Source of the DNA: Pseudoalteromonas luteoviolacea DSM 6061
GTDB lineage: Bacteria > Pseudomonadota > Gammaproteobacteria > Enterobacterales > Alteromonadaceae
Direction: 5' to 3'
Assembly: GCF_001625655.1 (NCBI RefSeq)
Contig: NZ_AUYB01000102.1
Coordinates: 62,001-126,000, forward strand
DNA length: 64,000 nt
The notes beneath the pieces are model-generated. The model was not told the DNA's origin and did not search any database. It saw only the letters and a list, made by a program, of their open reading frames with translations. Below are positions 1-9,721 of the stretch, one piece after another (positions within the stretch are counted from its first letter, which is position 1; each line of letters starts with the position of its first letter). The position numbers and the translations under genes were made by a program.

Positions 1-1
1 A

Positions 2-55
2 CTATTTGGCAAAAAGACTGAGGACATAAGCCAAGTCCAGTCTAATTTAAATTAA
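2..55 (+). CDS. C-terminal end of a protein that begins before the window
   Basis: An open frame runs from the window edge to a TAA at 53-55 and encodes a hydrophilic tail of 17 residues beginning LFGKKTEDIS. It is followed 20 bases later by a terminator-like hairpin, which suits a genuine gene end. The fragment is too short to assign a function; the frame could also be chance. Confidence 0.45.
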   Translation, partial: LFGKKTEDISQVQSNLN

Positions 56-74
56 GTAAACTCCCTTCCTGACC

Positions 75-103
75 AAGCCCGGCCAAATGCGCTGGGCTTT
101 TTC
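75..103 (+). terminator. Rho-independent terminator of the upstream gene
   Basis: AAGCCC (75-80) pairs with GGGCTT (94-99), and the second arm runs into a T stretch. It lies just after the stop of the truncated gene at the window start. The rest of the stretch to 254 is AT-rich and presumably holds the promoter of the next gene; no clear -35/-10 pair was picked out. Confidence 0.7.
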
Positions 104-254
104 ATTATACAACTTCTTACAATTAATGAACGAAAATTAACCTATTCATTAAGTTACCATTAAAATAAACCAGTCTAAATTGCTTGGAATAGGATAACAC
201 TTCCTATTTAATAAAATAGATAATGTGAAACAATGCATTGATTAAGGAATAAAA

Positions 255-2597
255 ATGCGCAAAATACTTTTGGCCTCACTCGTTGGACTTTTAACTGCAT
301 GCGGCGGTGGTAGTGGTTCATCTTCTAACGATGATCAGCGTCCTACCACTCAAAATAGAGCTCCTACCGTCACTCTGAGCGGCAACACACTGGCGATATC
401 CGCTGAGTCTATCACTCTTAATACCGCTTTTAACGACCCTGACAATGATCAACTGACAGTCAATTGGTCAAGCTCTCTAACAGGCGTTCAATTCGACCAA
501 GCATCCTTGGCGACAACTATAGTCAAATTCCCTACCGTTACCGAGAAGCAAAATATTACGTTGACCTGTGAAGTGTCAGATGGCGTAAACCCTGCAGTCA
601 CAAAAACTTACTCCATTACCCTGTACCCCGTGATTGCAGGTGCCAATATTGTTATGGAAGATAGCTATGCGTTTAGTAGCGGTAGTACAGCTACAATCAA
701 TGCGACATTTGAAACGGACACTGAAATCCAAGATGTCATGTGGGAGTTTGAGGGTATCGACCTTAGTTACGAAGCTTCTGGCTCAACAACTCATAATAAA
801 GGTGAGTCGACTCTAAAAATTGAGCTTCCAGACGTATCTGAGGTAACCGAGTTTAAGGTAACGCTAAAAGTTGTAACTGACAACGGCGCACATACTCGCT
901 CTGCTACAATGAAAGTATCTCCTGCTGATGGCCCTACTTTAAATGTTTCTTTACCTGAACAAATAACTGTTTCAAGCGCCAAAGAGGCCAGCATAGTCCC
1001 TATTATTGCGCACAGTGATGAAATAGAATCTTATTCTTGGCAGTGGCAACAAAGCCCACAACCTTCAGAGCAAACAAGTAGTAATAAAGTTTACAAGTTT
1101 GTCGCACCAGTTGTTGCGCAAGATACTACTTTTGATTTATCGCTAAAGGTCACTATGAAAGGAGGTGTAACTGAAACGGCAACAACTAAAGTCAATGTAA
1201 AGAAACTAGTGACTCAAAACCCTATCACATTGACTAGCTCTCATGACGTTGCAGCTTCTGGCCAAACGGTTGTAGTGACAAGTAATGTAACCGACTTCTC
1301 TGATGTAGAGAGTGTAACGTGGTCTGTAAACAATCAATTTGATGACCAATATCTCACTAAAGAAAACAGCAAATTAACAATACAAGTACCAGAAGTTGAA
1401 AGCTACAATAACTTCCACAATATCAGTTACACCGTAAAATACAAATCAGGCGGGTCCGTCACTGAAACCCAGCCATTTACTTTCCATAATACTGTGGCGA
1501 CTAGAGGTACTATCGACATTATTAATAAAGACCAAAGGTTCGATATTTACCCCAAACGAGAGGTTACACACAACTACAACCTAACCAGCGCAGTACCCAT
1601 TGATGATATCAGAATTGTGGCTATCACCAATTTGCATACATACGACATATTAGAAGTGTCTCATGATAATAATACTGCGACTGTCAAAGTTCTAGACAAC
1701 GAATACTTAGCGAGCTCTTTTCGAGCATTTGACTTGATTATCAAAGCAGGATTTGCAGAGAAAGAAATTAAAGTTTATGCAGAATCATACAACTCGTTAC
1801 TAAGAACTTATGCAGGCGTCAATGAAACATACGTTAGTGGTTCAAATTTTTACCTGTTTGGGCAATTGAATCACCTAGAGGGAAATACTGACTACGTCCC
1901 AGCTTGGGACAATAGTGGTGGTGTATCAAAAGTTTCAAATGATGTTGCACTCTTCACAGAATACAGACAAATTTTACCTCAGAATGATGAAGCGAGATTA
2001 TCTCTATATACTCGAGATGAGGCGGATACTTTCGTCACAAATAGTGCGCAAATCACATTGGCAAAAAATTTGGAAGTTGAAGGTGAGCATTATCGCTGTA
2101 CAGTGGAAGATACCGCACTTTCAAAATGCACCAGTAGCAACAGTCTCTTAAACTTTGAGACCCAGCCAGATCAGCTTAAACAAGTAGTCACTCGAGGCTA
2201 CTATGCTTGTCAGCTGGGTAATGCTGGAGACGTACACTGCGCAGGCTTCAACGATTCTCCAGTTGCTCAAGTTCCAACGCTAGAAGATGTTGTTAAGCTA
2301 AATGCAGTCAATTACGATACTGCATGTGCACAGTTTGCTAATGCGAGTTGGCAATGCTGGGGAAGCGCGGCAGCCTCAATAGAACAACTCATTGCACAAT
2401 CTGGTCTGGTGCACCAAATCTTAGGGAATCACACTCATACTTGTCTTGTTAGCGATGGCAGCTTGGTATGCTATGCTGGCAATGAAGTCGTGTTCCAAAG
2501 TACAGGCGATTATATTGAAAATATCGTTTTAGACGACGGAGAGCTGTGCTACCGCACGCAAGGCTCTAACATTCTAAACTGCCCTATGAAAGATTAA
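255..2597 (+). CDS. Surface lipoprotein with Ig/PKD-like repeats and RCC1-like C-terminus
   Basis: A 780-residue protein with a lipoprotein signal peptide (lipobox LTAC, Cys16) followed by a Gly/Ser-rich linker, so it should be lipid-anchored and exported. Residues about 35-125 look like a PKD/cadherin-type Ig-like domain (NRAPTV start, DPDNDQ motif), and further beta-rich repeats of about 90-100 residues continue to about residue 410. The last 150 residues contain cysteine pairs and motifs such as VPTLEDV and CWG that recall degenerate RCC1-like blades. AAGGAAT before the ATG supports the start. It is a single gene closed by a strong hairpin. An adhesin or ligand-binding role is plausible but inferred; no catalytic motif was seen. 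Confidence 0.8.
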   Translation: MRKILLASLVGLLTACGGGSGSSSNDDQRPTTQNRAPTVTLSGNTLAISAESITLNTAFNDPDNDQLTVNWSSSLTGVQFDQASLATTIVKFPTVTEKQNITLTCEVSDGVNPAVTKTYSITLYPVIAGANIVMEDSYAFSSGSTATINATFETDTEIQDVMWEFEGIDLSYEASGSTTHNKGESTLKIELPDVSEVTEFKVTLKVVTDNGAHTRSATMKVSPADGPTLNVSLPEQITVSSAKEASIVPIIAHSDEIESYSWQWQQSPQPSEQTSSNKVYKFVAPVVAQDTTFDLSLKVTMKGGVTETATTKVNVKKLVTQNPITLTSSHDVAASGQTVVVTSNVTDFSDVESVTWSVNNQFDDQYLTKENSKLTIQVPEVESYNNFHNISYTVKYKSGGSVTETQPFTFHNTVATRGTIDIINKDQRFDIYPKREVTHNYNLTSAVPIDDIRIVAITNLHTYDILEVSHDNNTATVKVLDNEYLASSFRAFDLIIKAGFAEKEIKVYAESYNSLLRTYAGVNETYVSGSNFYLFGQLNHLEGNTDYVPAWDNSGGVSKVSNDVALFTEYRQILPQNDEARLSLYTRDEADTFVTNSAQITLAKNLEVEGEHYRCTVEDTALSKCTSSNSLLNFETQPDQLKQVVTRGYYACQLGNAGDVHCAGFNDSPVAQVPTLEDVVKLNAVNYDTACAQFANASWQCWGSAAASIEQLIAQSGLVHQILGNHTHTCLVSDGSLVCYAGNEVVFQSTGDYIENIVLDDGELCYRTQGSNILNCPMKD

Positions 2598-2610
2598 TTA
2601 AGCCAAATCG

Positions 2611-2656
2611 AACTCCCTTTTTGGAAAACACCCAACTGGTGCCTAAAAAGGGAGTT
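2611..2656 (+). terminator. Long hairpin after the Ig-like lipoprotein gene
   Basis: AACTCCCTTTTT (2611-2622) is perfectly complementary to AAAAAGGGAGTT (2645-2656), and the loop can form a small inner stem (CACC/GGTG). It lies 13 bases after the stop codon. There is no T tract after the second arm, but the 3' U-rich first arm and A-rich second arm suit a transcript-end hairpin. Confidence 0.6.
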
Positions 2657-2823
2657 GCAATACTCTTATCTAGTGATTTTAAGCCCACTCCTTCTAATTC
2701 TTTTCAAGAATAAGCTATTTATATTAAGATAAAATATGTAGTTAGGTTATTTTAACTAGTTAACTTTACAAATGATTCGAATGAAGACACACTAGAGAAA
2801 GTGATTGGCAACTCTTTTTTAAA

Positions 2824-3264
2824 ATGAAATATCTCTCTTTGATTTTCGCTCTGGCGACGTTGCTCTTAGCTGGGTGTGGTAATAATGAAGAAGCGGGTCG
2901 AGGTGATAAAGACACCCCAGGCTACGCCGCAACAATGTACTTTGACGCCCTGTATAACCGCAAAGATATGAATGCAGCCCTAAAGCTTGCAACCCCTAGG
3001 CTTGCACGCATTATGCGCTCTTATGGAACGCCTTCGCAATTCACTAGAAATCTTGTAAATATGCAATATGATCAAGTGACTATCGAGTTAGACATGACCA
3101 ATAAAAGCCTCCGTGAACAGTACGGCAAAAAAGCGAAAGTAAATTTAATATTTACAGGCCAACTGCATGGTGATCAGGTCGACGATATGCGTAGCGTGCA
3201 AATGGTAAATCGTAAGGGCGATTGGTACGTAGACAAAATTAACCCTGACCCATATGCGCGCTAA
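2824..3264 (+). CDS. Small lipoprotein, NTF2/DUF4878-like size
   Basis: A 146-residue protein with a clear lipoprotein signal (MKYLSLIFALATLLLAGCG, Cys18). The mature part begins with a charged linker and then has the pattern AATMYFDALYNRKDMNAALKL and, near the end, a KGDWYVDKI strand. That layout resembles small NTF2-like lipoproteins that start with a helix pair and end in a 'W-x-V' strand. No Shine-Dalgarno sequence is obvious before the ATG (the upstream run is T-rich), so translation may be weak. It ends 9 bases from the stop of the convergent fadE. Function unknown; the fold assignment is inferred. Confidence 0.7.
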   Translation: MKYLSLIFALATLLLAGCGNNEEAGRGDKDTPGYAATMYFDALYNRKDMNAALKLATPRLARIMRSYGTPSQFTRNLVNMQYDQVTIELDMTNKSLREQYGKKAKVNLIFTGQLHGDQVDDMRSVQMVNRKGDWYVDKINPDPYAR

Positions 3265-3273
3265 GCCTAAATT

Positions 3274-5541
3274 CTAAGCGCTTTTTGCATCAACGCTGAG
3301 CGCTTCATCTCTTACTTTTAGCCATTCATCCAGTGCCTGTTTATCTCCTTCTGAAATCACGCCTGCTTCGCATGCCTCATTCAACTGTTGAGAAACGGCC
3401 TTGTCGTATAGAGTCGCCGTTTGCTTTCTTTGCCAACGTAAAAAATCATGATAAGCCACTTTAACATTTCGAGATAAAGATAGCGCTTTTTCTAGCTTTT
3501 CTAATCCAGCCATTCCCTCACAATCACACAGTGCACTAACACGATTTCGCGTATTGCTATTTTCAAATACGCTGGCACACAATGACTTCACTTCTTCATC
3601 AGAGACACTGAACGCTCGCGTTCCCAAAGGAAATACCAACCGTTTCACGATACTTCTCAAGCCCCTAGGTAAAAAGTTCTCGATAAATGTTTTGGCCGCT
3701 TCACTATAGCTTGACAGATGATATGCCATAGCAGCTCGAACAAGTGGCAAGTCTCCGCATTGATGACCATCATCCTCGAATTTTTTCAATACACAGGAGG
3801 CCAAATATAAATGGCTGAGCATATCCCCTAAGCGCGCCGATTGCATTTCTCGGTATTTAAGTGCCCCACCCAATCGCAGCATTGCAATATCACTCATAAC
3901 AGCTAAGACTTGACTGTACCAAGTGAGTAATTGGTAATAGCGCGCTACATCACCGCTAACTGGTGAGCTCACAAACCGCGCGGCCGTTAATCCATTAAAC
4001 AGCGCTTTTAAGCAATTCGTGCCAGAGTGAATCAGATGGGATACAAGCAACTTATCAAATTCTTTTAAGCCCTGTTCAGTATCTTCGATTTGAACTGCAT
4101 CCATCTCTTTTAAAATAAATGGGTGGCAGCGGCTAGCACCTTGGCCAAATATCATTAAGTTTCTAGTTAGGATATTTGCCCCTTCTACCGTAACGCTTAT
4201 TGGCATACCCGCGTAGTGATTGGCTAAATAATTGAGTGGACCTTTTTGAATTGCTTTGCCGCCATGAATGTCCATAGCATCATTGATGACAACTCGAGAC
4301 TGCTCGGTAAGGTGATACTTTGCAATTGCAGTGATAACCGAAGGCTTTTTATTTAAATCAACGGCCAATGCGGTATTCTCCCGACCAGCTTCAATGCTAT
4401 AGGTCAACCCACATATTCTTGCTAACGCGCTTTGCACTCCTTCAAATTGTCCAATTGGCTGCTTAAATTGATAGCGAAGTTGGCTATAAGCAGACGTAGC
4501 GCGACTACATAGCTGAGCGGTTCCTGCGCTCAACGCTGGCAAAGAAATTCCACGCCCTGCACTCAAACACGACACTAACATTCGCCATCCAATGCCAATG
4601 CCGTCTTGGCCACCAATGACCCAATCCAATGGAATAAAAACGTCTTTACCTTGCGTGGTACCATTCATAAAGGCAAGCCCCATAGGGTCATGGCGGTCAC
4701 CATGAATAACTCCTTTATGTTGAGTGGGGATCAGCGCACACGTAATCCCAAGCTCTGTCTTATCGCTCAGCAACTGGTCTGGGTCGTATACCTTAAATGC
4801 AAGACCTAACACATCGGCCACGGGCGCTAGTGTAATGTATCTTTTCGACCAAGTTACACTTAGACCTAGTGTTTCTTGACCCTCAAATTCTTGTTTGCAC
4901 ACCGTGGCAAAATCCGTGATACCACCGGCATCGGAACCTGCATGCAAGGAGGTCAATGCAAAACATGGCAATGCCTGAGCACTTGCGAGTTTAGGCAACC
5001 AATAATTTTGTTGCTCTTGCGTGCCAAAGTGTAGGAGTAATTCAGCTGGGCCTAGACTATTTGGCACCATGACGGTAACGGCTGTGGAGAGACTGCGAGT
5101 TGCAATTGTCGATACAATGACCGAATTCGCTTGTGCGCTGAACTCCCTGCCTCCGAAGCTTTTTGGGATTATCATCGAAAAGAACCCGTGCTCTTTTAAA
5201 TATTTCCACACTTCTTCAGGTAAATCTCCCTGCGCAGTAATTTTTGACTCATCTAACATCGCAATAAGCGACTTTAGCTCGTTGTTTACAAAGGCCTGTT
5301 CTTCGTCTGAGAGCCTTGGTTTTCCGCTATGTAGCCACATTTTCCAATCTGGTTTACCACTGAAAAGGCTTGCATCCCACCAAGTATCCCCCGCTTTCAT
5401 TGCTTCTTTTTCTGTATCTGAGAGTTCTGGTAATGCGCGCTTAAAATAGTTAAACAATGGTAAAGATACCCACTTTACGCGTATCTCCTTAACTCCAAAA
5501 ATTACCCAAACAGCTACAATTATTAATAAAACTAACCACAT
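3274..5541 (-). CDS. fadE: Acyl-CoA dehydrogenase, FadE type
   Basis: Catalyses the first, FAD-dependent step of fatty-acid beta-oxidation (acyl-CoA to trans-2-enoyl-CoA). The 755-residue product has an N-terminal membrane segment (WLVLLIIVAVWVIFG) and then the FadE-type sequence ALPELSDTEKEA and GDTWWDASLFSGKPDWK, as in Escherichia coli FadE (814 residues). The central acyl-CoA dehydrogenase fold carries ALTSLHAGSDAGG, and the long C-terminal extension is typical of FadE. I chose the ATG at 5541 because AGGAGA lies 9 bases upstream; an in-frame extension to 5607 lacks a ribosome site. It stands alone, convergent with the small lipoprotein gene. Regulation (for example by FadR or PsrA) is not visible in the sequence. 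Confidence 0.92.
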   Translation of the reverse strand: MWLVLLIIVAVWVIFGVKEIRVKWVSLPLFNYFKRALPELSDTEKEAMKAGDTWWDASLFSGKPDWKMWLHSGKPRLSDEEQAFVNNELKSLIAMLDESKITAQGDLPEEVWKYLKEHGFFSMIIPKSFGGREFSAQANSVIVSTIATRSLSTAVTVMVPNSLGPAELLLHFGTQEQQNYWLPKLASAQALPCFALTSLHAGSDAGGITDFATVCKQEFEGQETLGLSVTWSKRYITLAPVADVLGLAFKVYDPDQLLSDKTELGITCALIPTQHKGVIHGDRHDPMGLAFMNGTTQGKDVFIPLDWVIGGQDGIGIGWRMLVSCLSAGRGISLPALSAGTAQLCSRATSAYSQLRYQFKQPIGQFEGVQSALARICGLTYSIEAGRENTALAVDLNKKPSVITAIAKYHLTEQSRVVINDAMDIHGGKAIQKGPLNYLANHYAGMPISVTVEGANILTRNLMIFGQGASRCHPFILKEMDAVQIEDTEQGLKEFDKLLVSHLIHSGTNCLKALFNGLTAARFVSSPVSGDVARYYQLLTWYSQVLAVMSDIAMLRLGGALKYREMQSARLGDMLSHLYLASCVLKKFEDDGHQCGDLPLVRAAMAYHLSSYSEAAKTFIENFLPRGLRSIVKRLVFPLGTRAFSVSDEEVKSLCASVFENSNTRNRVSALCDCEGMAGLEKLEKALSLSRNVKVAYHDFLRWQRKQTATLYDKAVSQQLNEACEAGVISEGDKQALDEWLKVRDEALSVDAKSA

Positions 5542-5767
5542 GAGAGTTTGTCTCCTTCCTATCGTTAAGGTAAGTATGGATGAAAAACATGCTAACTCAA
5601 CTACCACTAAGCTTACCTAACAACAAATAACACGGTATCACTGTAATTAAATGCATAATCTTTGATTTGACTGCGGTTTGAATAAACGTAACGTAACATT
5701 TAGATGATTGAGGGGATGCCAAGAGACTGTTATTATCGCTGCTCTCTATAACAATAAGTGAATAATT

Positions 5768-7579
5768 ATGTCAGCAAAATTTAAACTCAGCCTAAGCGCG
5801 ATATTCGTAGCTGGGGCACTCTCTCTGAGTGGCTGTAACTCGACAACAAGCGAAAAGCTAACTGAAAAAGACGCAGAAGCTTTTTTAGTTAAGGCTGAAG
5901 AACAACTTCTAGATTTAACTACAAGAAGCTCCCGTGCAGCTTGGATCTACGCTAACTTCATTACTGAAGATACAGCAGCGCTTTCTGCTGAAGTAGGTCA
6001 AGAATATACAGCGGCACTTGTAGCGCTTGCTAACGAAGCAGCAAAATTTGATGACCTAGAATTAAGCTATGACAATCGTCGTAAGCTAGATAAGTTAAAG
6101 TTAAACTTAACACTTCCAGCACCAAAAGATCCGGCTAAAACAGCTGATCTTGCAAAACTTTCAGCCGATTTAGATGGTTTATATGGCAAAGGAAAATACT
6201 GTAAAGAAGGCACCTGCCTTAGCCTAGGTGATATGACAGCCAAAATGGCAACCAGTCGTGATTACGAGGAACTTCTAGATATTTGGCAAGGTTGGCGTGA
6301 AGTATCTAAGCCAATGCGCCCACTGTATAAGGATTTGGTCTCTTTAGCGAACGAAGGTGCTAACGAGCTTGGTTATGCTGATACTGGAGCAATGTGGCGC
6401 AGTAAATACGACATGCCAGCAGACGATTTCGCAAAAGAACTTGATCGTATCTGGGGCCAGGTAAAACCACTATATAATTCATTACATTGCCATGTTCGCG
6501 CAAAACTAGGCGAAAAATATGGTGAAGACAAGGTTCCTCAAGATCAGCCTATTCCGGCACACTTACTAGGCAACATGTGGGCACAATCTTGGGGCAATAT
6601 CTACGACCTAGTTGCACCGGAGAATGCAGATCCAGGTTACGACCTTACCGAGCTGCTCAAAAAGCATGACTACGATGCAATTAAGATGACCAAAGGTGCA
6701 GAAAAGTTCTTTACTTCTATGGGCTTTGAACCTCTACCTGAAACATTCTGGACGCGCTCTCTATTCCTAAAACCGAAAGATCGTGACGTTCAATGTCATG
6801 CATCAGCTTGGAACCTTGATTCCAAAGACGACTTACGTATCAAGATGTGTATCCAGCAAACAGGTGAAGAATTTTCAGTCATTCACCACGAGCTAGGTCA
6901 CAACTTCTATCAGCGTGCATATAATAAACTGCCTCTTTACTATCAAGAAAGCGCAAATGATGGCTTCCACGAAGCGATTGGTGACACTATTGCACTATCG
7001 GTTACACCAGGATATTTAAAAGAGATTGGCTTATTAGAGCAAGTACCTGATGAGTCAAAAGATATCGGCTTACTAATGAAAATGGCGATGGATAAGGTTG
7101 CTTTCATTCCATTTGGTTTGTTAGTGGATCAATGGCGTTGGAAAGTTTACTCCGGCGAAATCAGCCCAGAGCAATACAACCAAGCTTGGTGGGAACTTCG
7201 TGAGAAATATCAAGGTGTAACAGCTCCTGTTGCGCGTACAGAGGATAACTTTGACCCAGGTGCGAAATACCATGTACCAGGCAACGTTCCATATACACGT
7301 TATTTCCTAGCGCATATTCTACAGTTTGAGTTCCACAAATCTCTATGTGAAATCGCAGGTAGTAAAGAAGCAATTCACCGCTGCTCGGTTTACAACTCAA
7401 AAGAAGCTGGCGAGCGCTTAAACACAATGCTAGAAATGGGTAGCAGTCGTCCATGGCAAGAGGCACTTGAAACGGTAACTGGTAGCAAACAGATGGATGC
7501 GACAGCGATTCTTGACTACTTCGCGCCACTTCAAGCTTACCTAGACGAGCAAAACAAAAACCGTCAGTGTGGTTGGTAA
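5768..7579 (+). CDS. M2 family peptidyl-dipeptidase (ACE-like) lipoprotein
   Basis: A 603-residue zinc metallopeptidase related to angiotensin-converting enzyme, which removes C-terminal dipeptides. The signal peptide ends in a lipobox (LSGC, Cys23), so it should be anchored in the envelope. The zinc site is visible: HELGH at residues 374-378, followed by ESANDGFHEAIGD, which supplies the third ligand Glu. The length matches single-domain bacterial M2 enzymes. It is monocistronic, with a perfect terminator hairpin 12 bases downstream. A role in using peptides from marine organic matter is inferred. Confidence 0.92.
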   Translation: MSAKFKLSLSAIFVAGALSLSGCNSTTSEKLTEKDAEAFLVKAEEQLLDLTTRSSRAAWIYANFITEDTAALSAEVGQEYTAALVALANEAAKFDDLELSYDNRRKLDKLKLNLTLPAPKDPAKTADLAKLSADLDGLYGKGKYCKEGTCLSLGDMTAKMATSRDYEELLDIWQGWREVSKPMRPLYKDLVSLANEGANELGYADTGAMWRSKYDMPADDFAKELDRIWGQVKPLYNSLHCHVRAKLGEKYGEDKVPQDQPIPAHLLGNMWAQSWGNIYDLVAPENADPGYDLTELLKKHDYDAIKMTKGAEKFFTSMGFEPLPETFWTRSLFLKPKDRDVQCHASAWNLDSKDDLRIKMCIQQTGEEFSVIHHELGHNFYQRAYNKLPLYYQESANDGFHEAIGDTIALSVTPGYLKEIGLLEQVPDESKDIGLLMKMAMDKVAFIPFGLLVDQWRWKVYSGEISPEQYNQAWWELREKYQGVTAPVARTEDNFDPGAKYHVPGNVPYTRYFLAHILQFEFHKSLCEIAGSKEAIHRCSVYNSKEAGERLNTMLEMGSSRPWQEALETVTGSKQMDATAILDYFAPLQAYLDEQNKNRQCGW

Positions 7580-7591
7580 TCTCGTACTTTT

Positions 7592-7620
7592 AAATAGTGC
7601 AGCTTAACGCTGCACTATTT
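7592..7620 (+). terminator. Terminator of the M2 peptidase gene
   Basis: A perfect 12-bp stem, AAATAGTGCAGC with GCTGCACTATTT, closes a 5-base loop. It begins 12 bases after the stop codon, and the second arm ends in T residues. Confidence 0.85.
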
Positions 7621-7703
7621 CTCATTCGCCATATCTTGCAACACTTTTTTTCTTCCTGCTCTGTAAAAATACCGCTAATGTATTGATATCAAGAGGAGAA
7701 CAC

Positions 7704-8513
7704 ATGAATCTAAATCGTACTTGGCTGTATAGCCAGTTTGAACTTACTCGCTTGTTTGCCACAAAACGTGGCTGGCTAGCCGTTACCGCATTCTCGTTAG
7801 TGTGGTTTATGGTGCTGCGTTACCCGATTTACAACGCGGTTCCTTTTCTGAATAGCTCAGAGTTTGAAGGTTTTGTTAGTCAGTTGGCTGGCACTGTTGG
7901 ACTGTACAACCTCGTTTCATGGCCAGAAGCCGAACTCGCCATTTTCTGGGTTATAGCACTTTTCACCTTTCCAATGTTTTCTGTCTTTGTGACCGCAGAC
8001 CAAACTGTTGAGGACCGTAATCGTGGCACTGTTAGGTTTTTAACATTAAGAAGTACGAGGTTTGAGTTGTTACTTGGACGTTTTTTCGGACAGGTCTTAA
8101 TTTTGGCTGCCTTAATTGGCTTAGTATGTGTCGCTACGTTAGCTATGATGGGAATGCGAGAACTTGACTTAGTCAGTTCAGGTCTACCAAAAACATTAGC
8201 AATTTGGGCTAAGTTATTGATTACCTGTTTACCATTTATCGCCCTCATGAGCTTACTTAATTTGGTGACTAATTCAGCACGTATGAGCATTGTTTTCGCG
8301 ATTTTGTTCTTCACCATTATCGCATCGGTGATTACATATATTGGGGATGTTTACCCAATGTTTGCATTCCTAAACTATGTTATTCCTGGACATCATATTG
8401 CTGATGTAACTGGCTGGCAAAATAACTCTAACCTCTCTTTATTAATTCCAATTATACAAGCGATAGCATTGCTTGGTGTTAGCCAATTTATTTTGCGGGA
8501 GCGTGACCTATGA
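7704..8513 (+). CDS. ABC-2 type transporter permease subunit
   Basis: A 269-residue integral membrane protein with about six hydrophobic segments. It starts with the cytoplasmic amphipathic stretch NRTWLYSQFELTRLFATKRG that is common in ABC-2 permeases and includes a VEDRNRGTVRFLTLRSTR loop typical of the NatB/ABC-2 class. The ATG at 7704 is preceded by AGAGGAGA; a TTG at 7683 is in frame but has no ribosome site. The stop overlaps the ATPase start by 4 bases (ATGA), so the pair is translationally coupled. The substrate is unknown. Confidence 0.85.
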   Translation: MNLNRTWLYSQFELTRLFATKRGWLAVTAFSLVWFMVLRYPIYNAVPFLNSSEFEGFVSQLAGTVGLYNLVSWPEAELAIFWVIALFTFPMFSVFVTADQTVEDRNRGTVRFLTLRSTRFELLLGRFFGQVLILAALIGLVCVATLAMMGMRELDLVSSGLPKTLAIWAKLLITCLPFIALMSLLNLVTNSARMSIVFAILFFTIIASVITYIGDVYPMFAFLNYVIPGHHIADVTGWQNNSNLSLLIPIIQAIALLGVSQFILRERDL

Positions 8514-9412
8514 ATACAGTGATTGAAGTAAACGCGCTGGCAAAAAACTTTGGCTCGAAACGTGCGCTATCTGATGTCAATTTTAAAATTGAGCAAGGCA
8601 ATACAGTTGCTTTGGTCGGTCCAAATGGCGCGGGTAAAACGACATTATTTAGTATCATCTGCGGGTACTTAAAGCCAAACAGCGGCACAGTTAATATTCT
8701 TGGCCATGACCCTAGAAGCGCCCCTTTATTTAATAAACTAAGCGCACTACCACAAGACGCCCAGCTGGATCCAAAGTTTTCTGTTGAGAAGCAATTGCGT
8801 TTTTTTGCCCAGCTTCAAGGGATGGATAAAAAAACTGCATTAGCAGATACTCAGCGCGTTCTAGAGCTTGTAGACTTATCCCAAGTGGCTCAATCAAAAA
8901 CATCCGAATTATCACATGGTATGCGCAAACGAGTTTGTATTGCACAGGCTTTATTAGGTAGTCCTGAAATTGTATTACTCGATGAAGCCACGGCTGGATT
9001 GGACCCCAAAAATGCCAAAGCAATTCGCAACCTTATTGCTTCTCTCAAAGGCCAGATCACCTTCATTTTGAGCTCTCATGACTTAAGCGAACTGGAGCGA
9101 TTATGTGACACCGTGCTCTATTTGGAACAAGGCAAACTGAGCAGCCACCAGAGTGATCTACACCAAACTCAACAAGGCAGCTACATCACCTTGCAAATGC
9201 TCAACCTCAATGACGAAATGAGTCAAAAAATAGCACAGCTTAAAGGCGTAACGAATGTGAAACAAACACAATCGGACGAACTCGTTATCGAATATACAGA
9301 GTATTCAGAGCCTCTAGATTTGTCTCTACTGACCTTAATACATAAAAATCAATGGACGTATAAGCAAATTGTCAATGGGCGAACTTTGGAAAATCAATTA
9401 TTTGTAGATTAG
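8510..9412 (+). CDS. ABC transporter ATP-binding protein
   Basis: A 300-residue ATPase that powers the permease encoded just upstream. It has the Walker A motif GPNGAGKTT (residues about 38-46), the signature LSHGMRKR in the LSGGQ position, Walker B VLLDEATAGLDP, and the H-loop SSHDLSELE. About 80 residues after the ATPase core form a CcmA/NatA-type tail. Overlap of start and stop codons with the permease gene gives a two-gene operon. The pair lacks a periplasmic binding protein, so export is more likely than import. Confidence 0.93.
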   Translation: MNTVIEVNALAKNFGSKRALSDVNFKIEQGNTVALVGPNGAGKTTLFSIICGYLKPNSGTVNILGHDPRSAPLFNKLSALPQDAQLDPKFSVEKQLRFFAQLQGMDKKTALADTQRVLELVDLSQVAQSKTSELSHGMRKRVCIAQALLGSPEIVLLDEATAGLDPKNAKAIRNLIASLKGQITFILSSHDLSELERLCDTVLYLEQGKLSSHQSDLHQTQQGSYITLQMLNLNDEMSQKIAQLKGVTNVKQTQSDELVIEYTEYSEPLDLSLLTLIHKNQWTYKQIVNGRTLENQLFVD

Positions 9413-9418
9413 CTCAGA

Positions 9419-9453
9419 CTTGTGCGCGCTTTAGCATTGGGAGCGCGTGCAAG
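9419..9453 (+). other. Hairpin in the 9413-9721 intergenic stretch
   Basis: CTTGTGCGCGCT (9419-9430) can pair with AGCGCGTGCAAG (9442-9453), using two G-U pairs in RNA. It follows the ATPase stop by 6 bases and may end the ABC operon, although no T tract follows. The rest of this stretch of about 300 bases is AT-rich with no gene, repeat or recognisable operator. Confidence 0.5.
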
Positions 9454-9721
9454 CCGACTTAGCTAACTGGTTAGGGGCAACAAATCTTGCCCTTTACCTG
9501 TGAATATGTATTATTCCAAGCCGATTCATCAACTTAGTGTGAACTATCCCCCATTAATTACCACTATCAGTCCTATTTTTTCACAGCACAACTCAAATAT
9601 ACTGCACGCTAGTTCCGTATTTGGTTTCACTTAAAGTATCTTTATTTAGTAGAAAGCTGTAGGTATTATCTTTGTTGTGACGTTTCCCATTTTTAAATAA
9701 TAACTTCAAAGGTTACATAGT

